Shown in pieces: positions 6,681 to 7,912 of a DNA stretch of 7,912 nt. Made by a program: the position numbers and the translations under genes. The notes under the pieces were generated by a model. The model did not search any database. It was not told the origin of the DNA and was given only the letters and a program-made list of their open reading frames with translations. The stretch comes from Alphaproteobacteria bacterium UBA2784. GTDB taxonomy: Bacteria > Pseudomonadota > Alphaproteobacteria > Micropepsales > Micropepsaceae. Positions within the stretch are counted from its first letter, which is position 1. Each line of letters begins with the position of its first letter. The DNA is taken from assembly GCA_002352285.1 (NCBI GenBank), contig DEIC01000099.1, positions 9,385 through 17,296 on the forward strand, in the 5' to 3' direction.

Positions 6681-7175
6681 TTACACGGCCTGCGGCTTTG
6701 CGTTCTCAGTCCCTGCATCTTTGGGGCCTGCATTTTTGGGGCCCATATTCGGGGAGACGGGTTTGGGGTCACTGGTGATCGTAACGCGCCGCACCTTGGG
6801 CGCCTCCACCCGGCGCTTGAGCGAGATGCACAAAAGCCCGTTGGCGACATTGGCGCCCACAACCTCAATCGCATCGGCCAGCACGAAGCTGCGCTGGAAC
6901 GGCCGCGCCGCGATCCCGCGATGCAGGAACGCGCGCTGCTTCTCATCCGCCTGACGGCCCTTGATCTGGAGATGATTGTCTTCGACCGTCACCTCAAGAT
7001 CGGCAGGCGCAAAGCCTGCCACCGCCAGCGTGATGGCATAGTCATGCTCGCCGGTCTGCTCGATATTATAGGGCGGATAGCCGTCATGGCCGTTGCGCGC
7101 CAGCCGGTCGAGCGTGCGCTCGATCTGGTCAAAGCCCAGAAGAAACGGGTTCGAGAAAACACCCGTGCGTGACAT
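6681..7175 (-). CDS. Small heat-shock protein, Hsp20/IbpA class, 164 aa
   Basis: ATP-independent holdase that binds unfolding proteins in the cytoplasm and forms large oligomers. The alpha-crystallin domain spans about residues 36-122: YPPYNIE start, ITLAVAGF (48-55), LEVTVEDNHLQIKGR (60-74), the class-typical FLHRGIAARPFQRSF (83-97), then ADAIEVVGA and NGLLCISL (112-119). The short N-terminal arm includes FDQIERTLDRL (15-25). A VTI at 131-133 sits where the oligomer-linking IxI motif is expected. Beyond it is a 31-residue tail rich in Pro, Gly, Lys and Asn, with a five-residue repeat at 145-159; this makes the protein somewhat longer than I expect for the class. ATG 7175 fits because conserved sequence begins there and AAAGGG lies 7 nt upstream; the open frame continues back to 7415 across the promoter and was trimmed. 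Heat-regulated promoter and leader elements are described separately. ibpA/hspA-type naming is possible but the ortholog is not certain. Confidence 0.95.
   Translation of the reverse strand: MSRTGVFSNPFLLGFDQIERTLDRLARNGHDGYPPYNIEQTGEHDYAITLAVAGFAPADLEVTVEDNHLQIKGRQADEKQRAFLHRGIAARPFQRSFVLADAIEVVGANVANGLLCISLKRRVEAPKVRRVTITSDPKPVSPNMGPKNAGPKDAGTENAKPQAV
6699..6743 (-). repeat. 15-bp tandem repeat in the hsp20 tail, three copies
   Basis: On the coding strand the units are GGCCCCAAAAATGCA, GGCCCCAAAGATGCA and the diverged GGGACTGAGAACGCA, encoding GPKNA, GPKDA and GTENA. The first two copies differ at one base, suggesting recent duplication; the third is older. The repeat is in frame and adds a flexible hydrophilic tail after the IxI-like motif. 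Confidence 0.8.
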
Positions 7176-7180
7176 GTGAA

Positions 7181-7200
7181 CACCCTTTCGCGAAGCAGTG
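7181..7200 (-). promoter_or_regulatory. Leader hairpin over the hsp20 ribosome binding site (ROSE-like RNA thermometer)
   Basis: The minus-strand RNA CACUGCUUCGCGAAAGGGUG can fold with CAC-U-(G)-CUU pairing to AAG-G-GUG, leaving one G bulged and covering the AAAGGG Shine-Dalgarno. ROSE thermometers of rhizobial and enterobacterial small heat-shock genes end in just such a hairpin, where a U(U/C)GCU segment with a bulged G pairs to AGGA/AGGG; here the segment is CUGCU, one base off. From the proposed start near 7236 the leader is about 60 nt, and an upstream GCGG/CCGC stem may precede it. Gene identity, position and the bulged G agree; folding was judged by eye. Confidence 0.6.
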
Positions 7201-7243
7201 CGGCGCCCGCCAAACCCCCGAAAGGCGAATGGCAGACCTTCCC

Positions 7244-7274
7244 TAATGTGGGAAAAGCAGTTATCCGGTTCAAG
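7244..7274 (-). promoter_or_regulatory. RpoH (sigma-32) heat-shock promoter of hsp20
   Basis: On the minus strand, CTTGAA (7274-7269) is a full -35 core, preceded by GTCA. A 16-bp spacer leads to CCCACATTA (7252-7244), which agrees with the CCCCATTTA heat-shock -10 at six of nine positions. Initiation would fall near 7236, about 60 nt before the hsp20 start. Position in front of a small heat-shock gene makes this more convincing than the motif alone. Confidence 0.75.
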
Positions 7275-7347
7275 TGACAGGTCCGGTTTGTGCCGGTGCC
7301 ACATTTGCGTGAAGCCACGGCAATTTCCGGTCCTTTGCCATGAGTCT

Positions 7348-7395
7348 GCCCCAATCACGGGGCGCGATGGCCCCCTTGGGAAAGCCCTTCGGGGC
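7348..7395 (+). promoter_or_regulatory. Four alternating GCCCC/GGGGC segments before the membrane-protein gene
   Basis: GCCCC (7348-7352), GGGGC (7359-7363), GCCCC (7370-7374) and GGGGC (7391-7395) can pair as 1:2, 2:3 or 3:4, so neighbouring hairpins exclude one another. This is the arrangement of an attenuator or translational switch, ending 26 bp before the start at 7422. There is no T-run or recognisable leader peptide, and five-base GC arms are common in such DNA. No convincing rightward promoter was found in 7253-7345. Confidence 0.3.
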
Positions 7396-7421
7396 GCAAG
7401 GCGGGCGAGGGGCACGCTTGA

Positions 7422-7912
7422 ATGAGTTCAGACACGCCTGAAGGTGCTGGGCCACCGCGCGACGGGAGCGAAACCGGCCGCCGGCCGCGCCGGCCGTTTG
7501 GCCGTGCCTTGGCCGCACAGCAGGACCGGGTCGATTACCGCCATCTGGCCCGCGCCTTCCGGGGAGAGGAGCGCACCGGCCTCATGCTCGGCGCGCTTGT
7601 GCGCGTGGCAATCGCGCTGGCGCTCACCATCTCGGCAGCCTTGGGCCAGAACCTTTCGGGTGACGCCTGGCTCTGGGCTGTCGGCTCCTATGGATTCCTG
7701 GCTGTGACCGGCGGCATCCAGTTCCTGATGGCGCGCGCAGGCATCAACCCGCCTGCCCTCAAATATGTCTGGGTGCTGATCGACTGCGCCTACCTTGCCG
7801 CCATCATCGCCATGAGAAACCCCTTTGTGACCGAGGGGCCGCCGCCATCGGCCATCCTGCGCGAAGGCACCGTGCTTTATTTCTTCATCTTCCTGGTGCA
7901 GGCGAGCTTTGC
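7422..7912 (+). CDS. Multi-pass membrane protein, N-terminal part; possible class III nucleotide cyclase
   Basis: The first 163 residues are visible before the right edge. A hydrophilic, Arg/Pro-rich cytoplasmic stretch of about 50 residues precedes four hydrophobic segments: about 54-74, 83-105, 112-131 and 149 to the edge. Between the third and fourth lies RNPFVTEGPPPSAILREGTVLYFF (131-154 in outline). A similar NPF...P...LR.G..LYFF stretch is one I associate with the membrane sensor half of alphaproteobacterial class III adenylate/guanylate cyclases, which would place a catalytic domain beyond the window. No catalytic residue is visible, so a histidine kinase or other sensor with a comparable membrane region remains possible. 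ATG 7422 is preceded by GAGGGG about 10 nt upstream. It is divergent from hsp20, with 246 bp between the two starts. Confidence 0.5.
   Translation, partial: MSSDTPEGAGPPRDGSETGRRPRRPFGRALAAQQDRVDYRHLARAFRGEERTGLMLGALVRVAIALALTISAALGQNLSGDAWLWAVGSYGFLAVTGGIQFLMARAGINPPALKYVWVLIDCAYLAAIIAMRNPFVTEGPPPSAILREGTVLYFFIFLVQASF

Noticed and set aside
6360..7172. 270-codon plus-strand open frame opposite hsp20 and DUF1150
   Set aside because: The minus strand carries two recognised families with good ribosome binding sites; this frame is their antisense shadow with no family signature.
7176..7415. Upstream extension of hsp20 by 80 codons
   Set aside because: It would run through the RpoH promoter and leader hairpin, and the added residues look nothing like an Hsp20 N-terminal arm.

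Overview
The window reads as ordinary chromosome from a GC-rich alphaproteobacterium. The strongest taxonomic hint is the small heat-shock protein gene followed directly by a DUF1150 gene, a pairing known from Alphaproteobacteria. A single-domain pyrF and a TerB-like orphan protein fit this. The genus cannot be read from the sequence; a Caulobacterales/Maricaulales/Hyphomonas-type organism is only a guess. I see no insertion sequence, phage gene, CRISPR array, rRNA or tRNA.

Layout. (1) 1-1082, minus strand, cut by the window edge: a ferritin-like diiron-carboxylate protein with a complete two-ExxH iron site. (2) 1083-1583: a divergent control region of about 500 bp. It has a 28-bp dyad (1172-1199), a possible sigma-70-like promoter facing right, and a leader carrying four perfect inverted repeats in a row. 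(3) 1584-4844, plus: a large MMPL/RND-superfamily exporter (1086 aa) with unusually large periplasmic loops, followed by a clear intrinsic terminator. (4) 4928-5377, plus: a TerB-like helical protein. (5) 5378-5612: the gap between convergent genes, filled by a nested palindromic element of about 133 bp. (6) 5613-7175, all minus: hsp20, DUF1150 and pyrF in transcription order. hsp20 has an RpoH-type promoter and a leader hairpin that hides its ribosome binding site and resembles the last hairpin of a ROSE RNA thermometer. pyrF appears to have its own promoter. (7) 7422-7912, plus, cut by the right edge: the N-terminal membrane region of a multi-pass protein, possibly a class III adenylate/guanylate cyclase.

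How the parts fit. The exporter and diiron protein diverge from one regulatory region, so they may be co-regulated and may act on the same lipid-like compound, the diiron enzyme oxidising and the exporter moving it. That is inference from context. hsp20-DUF1150 is a heat-inducible pair with apparent control at transcription (RpoH) and translation (thermometer-like hairpin). pyrF is pyrimidine housekeeping and probably only a neighbour.

The items most worth a second look are the two extra periplasmic domains in the exporter, the dyad between the divergent genes, the ROSE-like hairpin, and the nested palindromic element. None amounts to a clearly new system.
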